A stretch of 64,000 bases of DNA, taken from positions 195,053-259,052 of the forward strand of contig JACEEZ010020601.1 in the NCBI GenBank assembly GCA_016584305.1. Reading direction: 5' to 3'. Below are positions 33,030 to 44,920 of the stretch, one piece after another. The DNA comes from Chionoecetes opilio (taxonomy: Eukaryota > Arthropoda > Malacostraca > Decapoda > Majidae). The stretch's first letter is position 1. Every line of letters starts with the position of its first letter. The notes under the pieces were generated by a model. The model was not told where the DNA came from. It searched no databases and saw only the letters and a program-made list of their open reading frames with translations. A program made the position numbers and the translations under genes.

Positions 33030-36000
33030 GCGAACCAAATAATGGTGACATGACTTCAATTTTGTGCAATCAATCGTGATAGATATGGATAAATTCGCCA
33101 TTCAACATTTCTTTCTGGTACACTGCCAAACGTACGACGGTCCGATGCATTTTATAAACAAACACCAGAGAGTTGTGCGAAATATTATCAATTCGCGAAA
33201 CCCTGTAGCCCCCTCCATTCATCGCTTTTTTTCACTGTTTTACGGTTAAGTCCCCCTGATAATGTTAAGGAAAACATTGCCCCAAGTTCCCCATGAAAAC
33301 TTACAAGTAAAATAGTTACTCAAAAGCTTAAAAATCCCTTTAAAAAACAGTCGGGTTTGGGGAACAGGATTTGGGTTTTTTATATGTATTTTTTATCAAT
33401 TTTATTACTTGAAAGGGGTTTCCCAGGGAAAGTAGTGACCGATGTTCCTGTAAGTGTATCGGGGCGCAGTTAAGCTTAAAATTAGTGAAATAAGATAGAT
33501 GAAGGGAGTCTACGGGTTTTCGCCTAAAAATGTTTTCGCCAACAGGGGCAAACGAAACACTTTATCCCCTTCCCTGTTGTTGTTTTCTTGCATGAAAGTA
33601 AAACCCCAAATTTGACGTGCGGATTTTTTTGTAGTGAGACAGACAGAGAGACAGCAGAAAAAAACACTGCGAATATTAGGGGGGGGGGAAATTTAAAACT
33701 CTCACAAAAATCCCCTGGGGGTAAATCCAAGTATGTACAGTAAGTGAATACCCCGAGTGCGACCAAAAACTGACTTCTCGCCCTGAAAATTTTATACATA
33801 TAGAATGAATCCCCGAAGTCCGCGGGGGTGGCGGGAAAACACTGAATGAAAGAAAACTGATATCGAAACAAGTCCTAGTAAATGTAACTACCTACCATAA
33901 TTTATAATTAAAATATCATAACCCCCTGTCTTCCTGAACCTACCACCCCGTGATAGCCCATAGGACATCACCGGGGTCTATTTTTCCCAAGGGATCCTCC
34001 AGCCCTAAACAACACCAAGAGTGAACATGACGAGGATTTTTTGGCTGTGGCTGATTGCAGTCAAATAAAACCTTCAACAAGACCAACCCCCTTTCATGAA
34101 AATGTGAAAGGATGGACCATTTTTTCCACCAATTAAAAAAGAGGGAAACGACGTATTTTGGGGGAGAGAAGGTTAGAAGAGGTGAAAAATGGAGAGCAAC
34201 AAGGAAAATGTGGTGCTCAAGACATTTCTTTGTTTGGGAAAACAATGACCATCTCCAAGGCACCCGGGCCCCCTGTGCTGTTCGCTTCTCCCAGCGGCAT
34301 GCGGTCAGCTGCCAGTAAAATCTCGCAGAACCCGGCAGAAAATTTTAAACTTTTTTTAAAATTCTGAATGAAAGCACGATCTACAAATTTTTCCCCATGT
34401 AATTGTTTTCCATTTTTTATACGGGGATTAAATCAAGCCATAAGTATTATATAATGATTGTTTTTTTGGAAAAAGAGTAGTTTTCGGGGTTTCATTTTTT
34501 TTTAATTCCCGTTTATTATAAATTTTGTATGAAAACCGTAGCTATGAAAAAAAATCGCGATTTCAAAATCCAAATGAAAACGTGAAAAGAAAAATATCTA
34601 ATGAAACCCGGTATTTTGGGGCCCTTAGAGCTAGTACTAAGCTTAGGATAGGAAAGTTCGCCCCCCAGGGAAAAAGCCCTGGGTATACAGGCAACCAATC
34701 CCCCACCTGGTTATAAACCCAGGCTAACTCAGATTGAAAGAAAAAGAAAACAGTCTGGCAACGCCGTGCCAACCCTGCTGAGGCCGGGTGGTCCCCCAGG
34801 GGGTCCCGAGCAACATTTTTTTCTTTTTGGCCTTCATCGAGTCAACACCTGCGATTCTCCTGAAAACACGTGTTTCTCTTTTCAGGCCATATGGTGAGCC
34901 CCCTGCTTTTTTTTTGTGTTTACGTGGGGTGTGGGGAAGTTTTTACCCTTTAATGCTTGTAATCCTTTGTAGGTTCAGGGCATGAGTGTAGATTATCTTC
35001 ACCCCTGGTTGGGCCAGCGTGTCTTAATATATTTATTCGGCTGGTGTCGTGTTTTGGGTTTTTTACGCACCCCCCAGGGGCGCGGCTTTCCCCCTTTTTC
35101 CCCCCGGGCTTTATTTCCCCGCCAGGGCGTCCTGGCTTAAACCCCTGTACGGTTGTCGTTCATCCAGCCAGCCCCCCCCCCCCCCCGCCCGGACCCCCCA
35201 AGGGTGGTGTGGGGGGTTTGGTGGTCCCTGGTCTGCCACTGTGAGCGGGAAAAGGGCGGTGGTTACGTCGTTCACCACCACGCCCACCCCCCCCCCCGGG
35301 GAAACCCCCCCCAAGGGCTGGTGCAGGGGGTTTGGGGGCCCCTGGTCGCCACGGTGAGTGAGAGGGGGGGATGGTTACGTCGTTCACCCAACCAGGCCCC
35401 CCCCCCCCCCCGGGGACCCCCCCCATGGGCTGGTGGGGGGGGTTCGGGGGTTTCCCTGGTCTGCAGTGTGAGCAAGATGGGGGGATGGTTGTCTTCCCCG
35501 GCCACGCCCCCCCCAGGGGCCGGTAGGGTGTTTTGGTATTTCCCCCCGGGCCTCCCACGTGGGCTGGATGGGCGGTGGTTTACTCGCTTTGTGGTGCCCA
35601 ACCTTTTCCCCGCACCCCCCCCCGGACCCCCCCATGGGCCGGGGGGGAGTGACGGTCCTGGCTCCCATGTCGACCCCGACCATCCCTTTCCTGGGGGTCG
35701 GACATGGTGGGCGAGAGGTGGGGGTTTGGGGGCGTTTCGTTTTGGGTCTAGTCCCTTTCCTTTCACTGTTTTCCCCCTTTCTTTTCCAGGGAAAATTTTG
35801 TGGGGCCCCGGGCTCCCGGGTTTTTTAGGTCCCGAGGCCACAAGCTCTGCTCCCCACGCCCCGTGCCTTTGTGGGCCCTCTTTCGTCCCGCCGATTCCCC
35901 GGTATGCTGTGGATGGCTGCGGTCATCCCCCCGGAGGGGGGTGTCCCTGTTTTACCGGCGAGGCCTATGCTGACCTCAAGGAGTGGTGGTCAAGGTTTGA

Positions 36001-38074
36001 AGTTCGCCAACGCACCACCCGTCTGTCCGGGGCGGCCCGGTCTCTGGGTTCTGGCTGGGCTCCCCAAGTCGTCCACCTTCTCGTCTCGCACCTCCCGCCC
36101 CCCCGCCTTGTTTCCCAAGCTCGGCGTCGACGGTGAGGTGGAGCAAGTCTGGCGGTCCCCCTCAGTCCCTCACCATGACCGGACCCCCAGGTCGGGGATT
36201 TCCCGGGGGGGTCTGTGGCCCTACGGCGGTCAGGCGTCCCTGGGCCTTCCCCACCCTCACCTCCGTGCTCCGGGTTTTGTGGGCTTGGAGACTTCATGAA
36301 CTCCTTCTGGCAAGAAGGAGGTCCACTAATTTCTGGGTCCCTTTCTCCGACCCCGAGGCGTCGCAGGTCCCATGCCTGTTCCCTCTCCCCGGGCCCCCTT
36401 CGGATCTGGGGGAGTCGGATGACTACCTGGTGTGCTCCGACGGGAAGAGGATCCCCCCTACCCGGCCCCAAGAGACACGGTTCGGGGATTTCCGCCCCCC
36501 GGTTCCGTCCCCGGGCCCTTCCTCCGTTTTCTTCGGGTGCCTTCAGGTGATTTCCCCCTTGTCCCGCGCGGGGGATGCCTTGGGATCCCCCCCTTTTTCC
36601 TCCCCCTTTTTCCGGGCCCCCGATGCCGCCGCGTTTTGCTGTGAGAGGTTGACGGGCGGTTTGTTGCCATGGTCGTCTGGAGGACGGCTCGGGGGGCCCA
36701 TTTCCGGACTGGGGGGTGGCGCCCCCGGGAGGGACGGGGGACAGGGCCCTACCTCTACCGGGATTCCTTTCTCTCGCCTGGCGCTCCCCCGAACAGCCGC
36801 GGTTTCTTCGGCGGCCGCTTTGGATGCTCTGCCCCTTACTGGCGAGCCTAGTTTGGTCGGGATGCTTCCCGTGGTGGGGGGAAGCCGATGCCAGGTGGCT
36901 TTCTCTCGGGGGCCAGAAACGGTTCCCCTGGATGAAGGCCGGCCGGGGACCCGCCGAAGTGGGGAGGGGTCCCCACCAGTGTAAACCCGGGGGTCCTTCT
37001 CCCCCTGGGCCCCGACCCCGGTTCCCCCGGGGCCCTTGGTGGTTTTCCCGTGTGATGGTGATTTCCCCCGGGTGCCCCAGCTTTCTGCCAAGGACCTCCC
37101 GTGGCAGGCGCAACCGGTGAAAGGGGGAGCTTTTCGCCGGGACTTTCAGGACGGCAAACACGCCCCCTTGACCTTTCTGTTGCCTTCTAGTCAGCTGGGG
37201 GACTGGCTCTCCTCCCTTTCCCCCCTGGATCACACTTTCCCTTCCCGGCCCCCCGCGGATGTCTGTCGGGCTTTGACCGCCTGTGAGCGTTCGCGCCCCC
37301 CTCCTCCCCCGGGGGGGGGGGGGCGGCCCCCCCCTTGGGGGGCCATTTTGTTGACAGGGGGTCACGCCCGTTTGGGCCCTTTGGGGCGAGGCCTTTCGGG
37401 GCCTGCCCGGGGTGACTCGACAGCGATTTCCGGATTAGTCCCTTGATTTGGAGGTCTTTTTCGGAGCCCTCCTTGCCAGGTCTCGCCCTCAATCCCCCCC
37501 CCGTCACTTGGGTCACTCCGGCCCCCGACCCTCTCGGGCCCGGGGGGTTCCCGGGGGGGGGTCCAGCAGTGTTTTGTCGGGGGCCTTTCTTTTCGTCGGG
37601 AGGGGGAGTCCAGGGGCCACCCCCTGTGGTGGGCCCCCAGGGTCCCCGTTCCCTCGGGGGGGGCCTCCCGGGGCAGGGGCTCTGCCGGGTTCGGGCCTTT
37701 CCTCAGGGGGTTGCCCAGTTCCAAAGGGGCCTCTGTTTTAGCCTCCCCCTTCGGGGCCTCCTGTGGGGGTTTCGGGCACCCGGGGCCCCAGGGGTGGGCC
37801 GCCAGGGTGGTCCGAAAGGTTTTTTTCCCCGGTTCCCTACCACCCCTTTGGGGGGCTCCTTTTTAGCCGGTTAAAAAGTCTCCCCCCCGTTCGGGAAAGC
37901 TCCTCCGGGGGGTGGAGAAAAGGGCGGGGAAAGGCTTCTTTCCCCATTTTCCTAACCGGGCTTTCAAGGGGGATCGGACCTCAGCCCAAAACATTGGGCC
38001 CCCCGGTCCTAGGGACCGGCCCCCGGGGCCGCCTTGGTGGGCAAAGGGGTGGGATGGGTCCCTGATTAAAGGAG

Positions 38075-39877
38075 ATGGTTTTCCCCCTCCTCGGTTCGGC
38101 GCTTCCGGCCCTTAAGGGGGGGGAAGGGCAGTTTACCAGGGGCTACCCTTCCCCCCTCCTCCCCGGGTTTTTTCGCGGCCCCAAGGGGTGTCGGGGGGTG
38201 TTCCCGGGGGAATTTCCCAGTTTACGTTTGGGGTTGTGCCCCCTTTTCAGGAGGAAGCGGTTCACAGGGACGAGCTTTGGCGTGGGGGGGGTGGGGTTCG
38301 TCAACAAGGGAAAGTCCGCCTTCCCCTCCCCCCCCATACTTGGCGGGATGCGGGCTCCCGTTGGCTGCTCCGCTCGGGGGAAAAAGCGGGCCAGCTTCAT
38401 CAAAGCCTTTCCGGGGGCCTGGGTCCGTTTTTGTCAAGGAGGCTGGGGTCCCTTCTCCCCCAATTTGCCCCCAGAGGACTCCCCTAGGGCCTTCGTCCCT
38501 CGCCTGCCGGGGGTTAACCGCCTTCGGTGCACCCCCCCGACTTGCTCCCCGGCCGTTTCCCTCCCCTGGCCTCCCCCTTGGAGAGGTGGTTGGGAGGGCG
38601 GTTTTCCGGGGGCCGGGGGGGTGCCTCGCCCCCGGGCCTTTGCGGTCTCGGCGCGGTGGGGCACCCCAATCCTCGCGGCCGGCCCCGGGTTTTTTCGGGG
38701 GGCCGGGGGGAGCCGACCCCTCAAAGCGGGGTGCTGGGTTCCTTTTCCCTCCGACGAAAAAGTCCCCCAAAGGAGGGCCCTGCTTCAAGGCCCGGGGCGG
38801 TCCCTTCTGCCCGCAAGGGCTCCAAATCCGCCCCTTTTGTTTGTTTTGGGGGCGACTTTCCCGGCGGCCGTTTTCCACCTTCTCGTCGCCCCGGGTTCCG
38901 CCCGGGAGGGAAATGTTGGGGGACGCCCGTCTGTTAGGGCTGTCTGGAGTCAGCTTCGCCCGGGCCTTGCGGCCTCTTTGGCGGTGGGGCCTCCGGAGGT
39001 GGATTTCCTCCGCCCCTCCCAACTCGGCCTTTTTGGGGGGGGCCGGAAAAACAGTGGGGGGCCGGAAACCCCTCCGGAAGATGGAAGGTTTTCGCCCAAC
39101 CTTTTTCCCCCCCTGCCCATGTCCCTGAAGGTTCCCGGTTCCTGGGGGGAGGGGCCATGGGGTCCCGGCCGGGGCCAAACCTTTCTCCGGAACGGGCCTG
39201 GTGCCCCCCGTCTTAGGGGTCGCTTTGTGGGGGGCCCGGCCCTTTTCCCCCTTGAAGTCCCCGGGAGCTCCGTCCTCCTCCTCCTCTCTGCCCCCCCCGG
39301 GGGGAACAGGGGCGGACCCCGTCCCAAAAGGCGTCGTTCCGGGGCTTTCGTCGCCCAAACTCGGGCCCCCGGGTCCGGTCGGGTCCCGGGTTTCCCCCTT
39401 CCCGGGCCCTGGGGGGCCCCCGTCCTCTCCCCTCCCCCGGGGGGCCCCGGCGCCCCTCAAAGGGGGGGTTTTTCCGGCCGGGGGTTTCGGCCGTTGAAAG
39501 GGGGTTTGGGGCCCCCCCCCCCCCGTCGTCCGGGCCCCTTTTCCCCTTTGGGGGAAAGGGTCCCGGGAGGGGGACAGTTTGGGTCGGCCTCGGTGCCCCT
39601 TCGGCCTTTTTTGGTTCCTGGTCCCCTCCCTTCGTGGGAAAATTTCCCCCGTGGGGACCCTGGGGGGGGCCCCCCCCCCCTTCCCCGGTTTCCGGGGAAG
39701 CCCCCCTGGGTTTGGGGGGGGAAAACCCCCCCCCGGCCGTGGGCCTCCATTTTGACCGTTCCCGCCCTTTTGAAAAAATTCCGGGGTGGGGGGATCCATT
39801 TTCCCCCCCCCAAGTGGGTTTTTGGTTTTTTTTTGTTCTTGGGTGCCCCAGGGTTGGGCCCCCCCTTTTCCTTTTAG
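38075..39877 (+). pseudogene. Frame across DIRS-like RNase H/recombinase region, corrupted
   Basis: A 600-codon open frame, but composition is extreme (Gly, Pro, Arg) because GC homopolymers are stretched and the true frame seems to hop between all three plus frames. At residues 305-311 it reads GPPEVDF, preceded in neighbouring frames by fragments resembling the end of a DIRS RNase H. The recombinase would be expected in 39100-39870 but its Arg/His/Tyr residues cannot be assigned. It should not be taken as a real protein sequence. Confidence 0.35.
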
Positions 39878-39950
39878 CCCCTCCCGCCCGGGGGGGTTCG
39901 GGGGGGCTTCTTTTTTCCCCCGGGGGGGGGGTTTTCCCCTCCAAATGGCA

Positions 39951-40050
39951 GGTAGCTTAGTGCAAGCTCTAAGGGGGCCCAAAATGACGGCTTTTAAGTT
40001 GAAAAACCTATTTTTTTGGGGCCCTGACAGAGCTAGTGCACGGCTTCGGC
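39951..40050. repeat. Internal complementary region of the DIRS-like element
   Basis: AGCTTAGTGCAAGCTCTAAG (39954 on) complements the left outer end at 34620-34645. CCTATTTTTTTGGGGCCC (40009 on) complements the right outer end at 40300-40322. Confidence 0.65.
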
Positions 40051-40429
40051 CTCCACCCTTTTTCCCACCGTTTCAGCCCCTTCCCCCGGGGATGATTAGG
40101 GATGGTTTTATTTTCTCGGGACGGCGGCGGACCCCCGCCTCAGCAGGGTTGGACGGCGTTTCCAGCGTGTTTTCTTTTTCTTTTAGATTAGTGTAGCTGG
40201 TTTTAAATAACCCGATTGGGGGATTTTGGGTTTCCCGTATACCCAGGGTTTTCCCTGGGGGGCGATCTTTCCATCCCATAGCTTAGTGCCACTAGCTCTG
40301 TCGGGGCCCCCAAAAATAGGCTTTTCATATTTCCAAGCCGCCCATTCTAGCTCCGCGTGTAGTTCCCGGACGCCCCCAAAAATAAACAGATCAGCTCAGT
40401 GGGGGAAATCTATTAGGGGCTGCCGGGGT

Positions 40430-40770
40430 TTTTAAATTTTAGTGGTCGGGTTTTTTAATTTTATGGCCCCTTGGGTTTTTAAATTAGTGGGTCGGGTTTC
40501 TTTAATTAGGGGCCCTGGGTCTTTAATTATGCTGTCGGGGTTTTAAATTAGTGCTGCCCGGGGGTTTTTTAAAATTAGTGCTGTCTGGGTTTTTTAATTG
40601 TGCTTCTGGGTCTTAAATTTTGTGCTGTCGGGAACTTTAATTATTTGGGCCTTTTTTTGTCTTTTGGGTTTTTAAATTAGTGACGGTTTCTTTAAATTAG
40701 TGTTTGCCCTGGTTTTTAAAGGTAGTGTTCCGGGGGTCTTTATTAGTGCTGTCTGGTCTTTAATTATTTG
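40430..40770. repeat. Noisy about 22-bp satellite
   Basis: Repeats of GTGCTGTCTGGGTCTTTAAT, corrupted by homopolymer stretching. The same unit flanks the tandem element pair at 30905 and 32686. Confidence 0.75.
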
Positions 40771-41879
40771 GGCTTCCCCTTATTTTTCCCCTTTATTTTT
40801 TCTTTCTTCTTATTTTCTCTGGCACCCAAAAAACTGTTGATTGTTCTTTTTGCTTCTTGAAATTCCCCTCTCCCCCCCAAATTTTCCCCACTAAAAGGGC
40901 CTCTTCCTCCTCTGGGTAAGGTTTTGTGCCTCACACTTTTTTTTCTTTCTTTTACTGAAAAGGGCTGGGCACCATAAAAAAAAATTGTTTTAATTTCCCC
41001 CTTTTTTGCCCCACAAAAATCACAATTTTTTTCCCCTTTTCCCCCAAAACCTCCTTCTGGCTTTAGTTGAGGTTGTTTGTCCTGCATTTAAAACGAAAGT
41101 TTTTAAAGCTTGTTTTTTTACTGATACTTCTTTTTGGGGCCTCCCTTCCCTTTTCTCCATTTTTCTATATTTTTTTTTCAAACTTTTTTTTTTTCATTCA
41201 TTTCATTCACCCTTTTTCTTGTGTCCAACTCTCTCTTTTTTGCCCTTTTTATATCCCCCTTTGTCTCACCCCCCACACCCGGGTTTCTAACCCCGCCCTT
41301 TCTCGGGATCTTTCTTTAAACAGCTTGCATCCATTTTTTTGTCTTTTTCAATCATTCCTCTCCTTCCTTTTAAACTGGTCTTCCCGTCTCAAAAACATCC
41401 CTTTTCAAGAAATTCCACTGTCCCCCCCCTTAAATCTTTTCCCTAAAGGGCCTCCCATTCCCCCTAGGGTGCTGCCCCCTCGTGTATCCCGGGTGCCCCA
41501 AAAGATTTGACGGTAAAAAACATTTTAAATTCTCGGGGTTTTTTCCTTTTTTTCTTTGTTAGATTTATCCTTTAAACCCCATATATTTAATTGATGGTAA
41601 TCCCACACTTTTCCAGTACGTTTTCCCATTAAAAATTTTTAAAGAGCAATTTTTTGGGAAATGACCCCCTATACGTCATATTTCCCAAAATTTTTTCTTG
41701 CCTTATTAAGCATTTCTTCTTTTTGTATATTAAAGAAATTTTCTTTTTGTCTTTTAGGGTTTTAATCCTAAATATTTCTTTCTATCTCTAACATTTATGC
41801 CCCCAAAACTTTTCAGGCTTTTTTTTACATTGAAAATAATGATTTTAATTTTATTTTTTTTAAATTTCCAATCCATACC
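40771..41879. other. Low-accuracy stretch without recognised gene
   Basis: T- and C-rich with stretched homopolymers. May be the 3' part of the minus-strand LINE to the right, but no domain is readable. Confidence 0.35.
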
Positions 41880-42660
41880 CCCTTTAACCTATTTCCTCTA
41901 ACCTATGCCCTACCTTTTTCCTCCCTCCTCTATACTACTTGGCCAGTAACACCCCTTTCGCTGCAAAGAAAATGCTGGTAGCTAACAATTCGCCCTTTAA
42001 AAAACCCCTTTCCCTATTCTTCTAGTTCCTGGAAAAATCCTAAGGGGCCCACAATTTTTTTAAACAGGTTGTTGAAGAGACCCCCTTTCCTAATTCCACT
42101 TGTTTACCTTTATCTCTACTTTTTTAAACCGGGCCCCTAATTCTCCCTTGGTTTTGGTCTCCTCCCAATTTTTTTTCCCAATGAATTCAAAAATCTTGGG
42201 GTTTAAATTTTATATTGAATTAAAATTTAAATTCATTTTTCCTCCCTTCATCCTGTCAAAAAGCCTTTGCAAAGTCTATTAAAAATGCCACTAGGGGTTT
42301 TTTTAGTTTATGGATTTCTCTATAAAAAATATCTTAATATAAATAAATTATTTTCTATTCTACTCCCCCCCCCCCTTGTAAATCCTGCTGGGGGCCCTTT
42401 CCCTATTTATTTTTCCTAATATGATCCGCCGACTTTTTCCCAAATTACAGCCATCATCAATTTATACCCAAACATTAGTTAGGGGTTTTGGTTTTAAATT
42501 CCCCTTTAAATTTTTTGGCTTGCAAACCCTTTTGGGTATCATTACTGTCCTTTGACTCCCTCCATCCCCTGGGACATTCCCTGTCTTTTAAAACTGTTTT
42601 CATACCTTTTTCTAAACCCGTTTAATGTCTTACTCTTTTAAAATTCCTTTTAATATTTTG
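41880..42660 (-). pseudogene. LINE reverse transcriptase, heavily corrupted
   Basis: Minus-strand fragments in several frames appear in the order expected for a LINE reverse transcriptase: a GWRES block near 42560, a NVGYKL-like block near 42470, AGFTRG at about 42378-42395, then LIDFAKAF at about 42258-42282 (first catalytic Asp). Near 41965 there is a degraded FFA..GVLLA block where the YADD motif should be. It lies in the low-accuracy stretch, so true decay and sequencing error cannot be separated. The clade was not determined. Confidence 0.65.
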
Positions 42661-43859
42661 GGTTTATTTCCTCTGTTCCCGCTGCTTTTTTTCTTCTTTA
42701 TCTTCTTTAAAACACTTCATCACCTTGTCTTCTTGATCTGTTTTCCCCTTCCAATTAAAATCCCCTTTCCCCGTACTCTTCTCGCCTTTCCATGTGTTCT
42801 CTTGCGGGGTTCAGACTACCGTAATTCTAAAGTCCGTCTTGCCCCCTGACGTCATGTGAAATTTACCCTTTCCCGCTTGTGTGACCTTTAAGACGTGGTT
42901 CCGGAGGCCCAAAAGATTCGGAGCCTCCAATTTTTTTTGGGCGGGGTGCGTGACGGTGGGGCCCCAAACTATAGAAAATTATACTAACTAAGGGTTTTGC
43001 AATATCCAAAAAAATGCTGTTTTTCCAAGGTCCCGTTTAAATATATTTTTTATCATTTATTCTGGAAAACAATTTAGTAAAGGAAGACATACATGATGTG
43101 AAAAAAATTTGTGTTTCCCTGCTTGAAGGCCGGGAAAAGCGGGACCGCTGCTTGTTTTTAACTCGACTACCACCACTACCCTGTTTTAAAAGGTTTTTTT
43201 TTTATTTTTTTTTTTTTTTTTTGTTTTTTTTTTGTTTTTTAAACCTCCACTGCCCCCTAGTAAACTACTTTTACCTCCTTCCTACGCTCAGCCCCGTCCC
43301 CAATACCCTCTACAGGCCGTGGGAATAGGGGTAAATTTTTAATGACTTGAAAAAACACCACGACTGCATATGTGGCAAAACTTTTTTGGGCCACTTAAAC
43401 AGATTCCCCTTATAACCTTTGGCCTGCCTGTTGCCCGGGGGGATTTAGCGTATATGATGGCGGGGGGAAAAGGGGAAAATGAAAGGGTAATAGGTGTGTC
43501 CAAAGGGGTACAAAAAGGGGGGAAATAAAGGAAAACAAAGGGGGTTTTAAAACTGTAATTTTTTTTGGGTATGAGCAGCGGGAAGATCGACCATAAAACG
43601 AGGTAACCCTCCTCGTGACGTCCGGGGACGTCCCCGATAACAATACGGGCGTAGCCCTACGTGAAGTTTTAAACCGGGGCCCTTTCTCCTATGCCCCAAA
43701 ACCTCTCTGTTATTCCCTTTCCATTCTTCCACCCTTTTCTAAATCTTTGTAACTTAATTGCCTGGTTCCCCCTATTCCTGCTTTACCCTTTTCTGTATTC
43801 CCTTATAAAATTTTTTTGCCCCTGTTTTTAAAATCCTCACAATTTTCCGGGTTCTTAAA
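42661..43859. other. Low-accuracy stretch without recognised gene
   Basis: Homopolymer-rich. No domain or repeat relationship recognised. Confidence 0.35.
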
Positions 43860-44739
43860 ATATTAGGACGTTTCCAATAGAAAAACTTTGTGGTCAAAAT
43901 GGTTAATAAAGTAAAACTTTCTGAAACCGGGGCCGTGATGGTTAATTGCTTTCCCCCAGGACTCAAAGGGGAAAATGAGTTTCTGGGGGGTTGGGTATCA
44001 GAGGGTCACCGTCCCGGCGCTAGTTTTTAAAAGGTTTTTCTTTATTAACCACATTTTCCGGGGTAATTTTTTCCCCTTTTTGGTTCGTGGTACATACCTT
44101 TTAAAAATCGGGAAAATTTTTGAGGATTTTTTAAAAAGCGATTCAAAAATTTTTGGAACAAAAAAATGATGGGGTTCAGCGAGCGGAAAACAAAAAAAAA
44201 CAAGAAAAAAAGTTTATACACTGTTTTTTTTTCCTTCCAAAAATCTTTTAAAATTTTGGTTTTGGTAAAGGTTTTTACTGAAAATTTTTTTTAAAACTCA
44301 AAATTGCAGCAAAGTATCTTGAACACGATATTTGGCTCATTTAACCTAAATATCCCTCTGGTGCTTGGTATATCGGGGAGGGTTTCATCATTTCAATGGG
44401 GATTGAAACCCCGAAAATTTCCCCCTACTCTTTATGATACTCAAGTCATGACTTTATTATTTACCCTATTGAGTTACGAATAGCGTGTTATTGTTGACCA
44501 ATCACTGCCTGATTCACTGATGCAAACAAAATAGGCCTATCTTGTGTAAGAGTTGAGTTAAGCAAAGAAATATGAATATTCTTCTGAGGCAACACAAGGG
44601 TTTTGGTAGCGGCGAGGCAAGTACCACACCACCACCACCACCCAGCCCGAGTCTATCAGCCAATCAGCGACGTCCTTACAAACTCGGGTAGGCATCGAGC
44701 AGCTCCCAGCCCAGGAATCCACCTTAAGTGAATAGACTA
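43860..44739. mobile_element. Palindromic element I, copy I2
   Basis: From 44440 to 44739 it matches 12450-12730 of I1 almost base for base and ends GAATAGACTA followed by TA. From 43860 to 44440 the same element is recognisable (TTTGTGGTCAAAATGG, CGGGGCCGTGATGG) but full of indels. It inserted into the ACTAGTATACTACTAC region at the end of an element C. Confidence 0.75.
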
Positions 44740-44759
44740 TAGTATACTACTACTACAAC

Positions 44760-44853
44760 TACACCCATTATGCTACTGCTATTACTAGTATGAGTGAAAG
44801 AGAGAAAAAAAACCCAGACAGACATACACCGAGAGAAAAGAGAGAGAGAAGAG

Positions 44854-44920
<67 letters not shown>

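Larger units (their letters stand above)
34605..40330 (+). mobile_element. DIRS-like tyrosine-recombinase retrotransposon
   Basis: Inverted terminal repeats at 34605-34795 and 40120-40330 match at roughly 80 percent over about 190 bp (shared GAAAGAAAAAGAAAAC, CCCTGGGTATAC). Just before the right repeat, 39951-40050 reads as the complement of the left outer end followed by the complement of the right outer end. That is the internal complementary region DIRS elements use for circularisation, in the correct order. The interior is GC-rich and frame-scrambled. A segment at 38940-39010 gives GPPEVDF, like the WGxPEVDLFA block after DIRS RNase H. No clean gag, reverse transcriptase or recombinase frame can be followed. 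LTRs are absent. Confidence 0.6.
33235..44440. other. Stretch of probably low base accuracy
   Basis: Homopolymers of C, G, T and A are stretched, and every recognisable element here is broken by frequent indels. The right boundary falls inside element I2, whose two halves differ sharply in identity to I1. Coordinates and frames inside should be treated with caution. 32775-34604 holds no recognised gene. Confidence 0.65.

Noticed and set aside
33940..34263. 107-codon minus-strand frame
   Set aside because: Low-accuracy region, no domain, no repeat relationship. Not distinguishable from chance.
35153..39982. Long Gly/Pro/Arg-rich open frames on both strands
   Set aside because: They overlap in up to five frames, arise from stretched G and C runs with no stop codons, and lie in the low-accuracy stretch. 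Only the GPPEVDF block and the terminal repeats were used as evidence.
34605..40330. Integrated DNA virus (for example nimavirus-like) as an explanation for the GC-rich block
   Set aside because: No viral gene recognised. The inverted ends and internal complementary region are explained by a DIRS-type retroelement.
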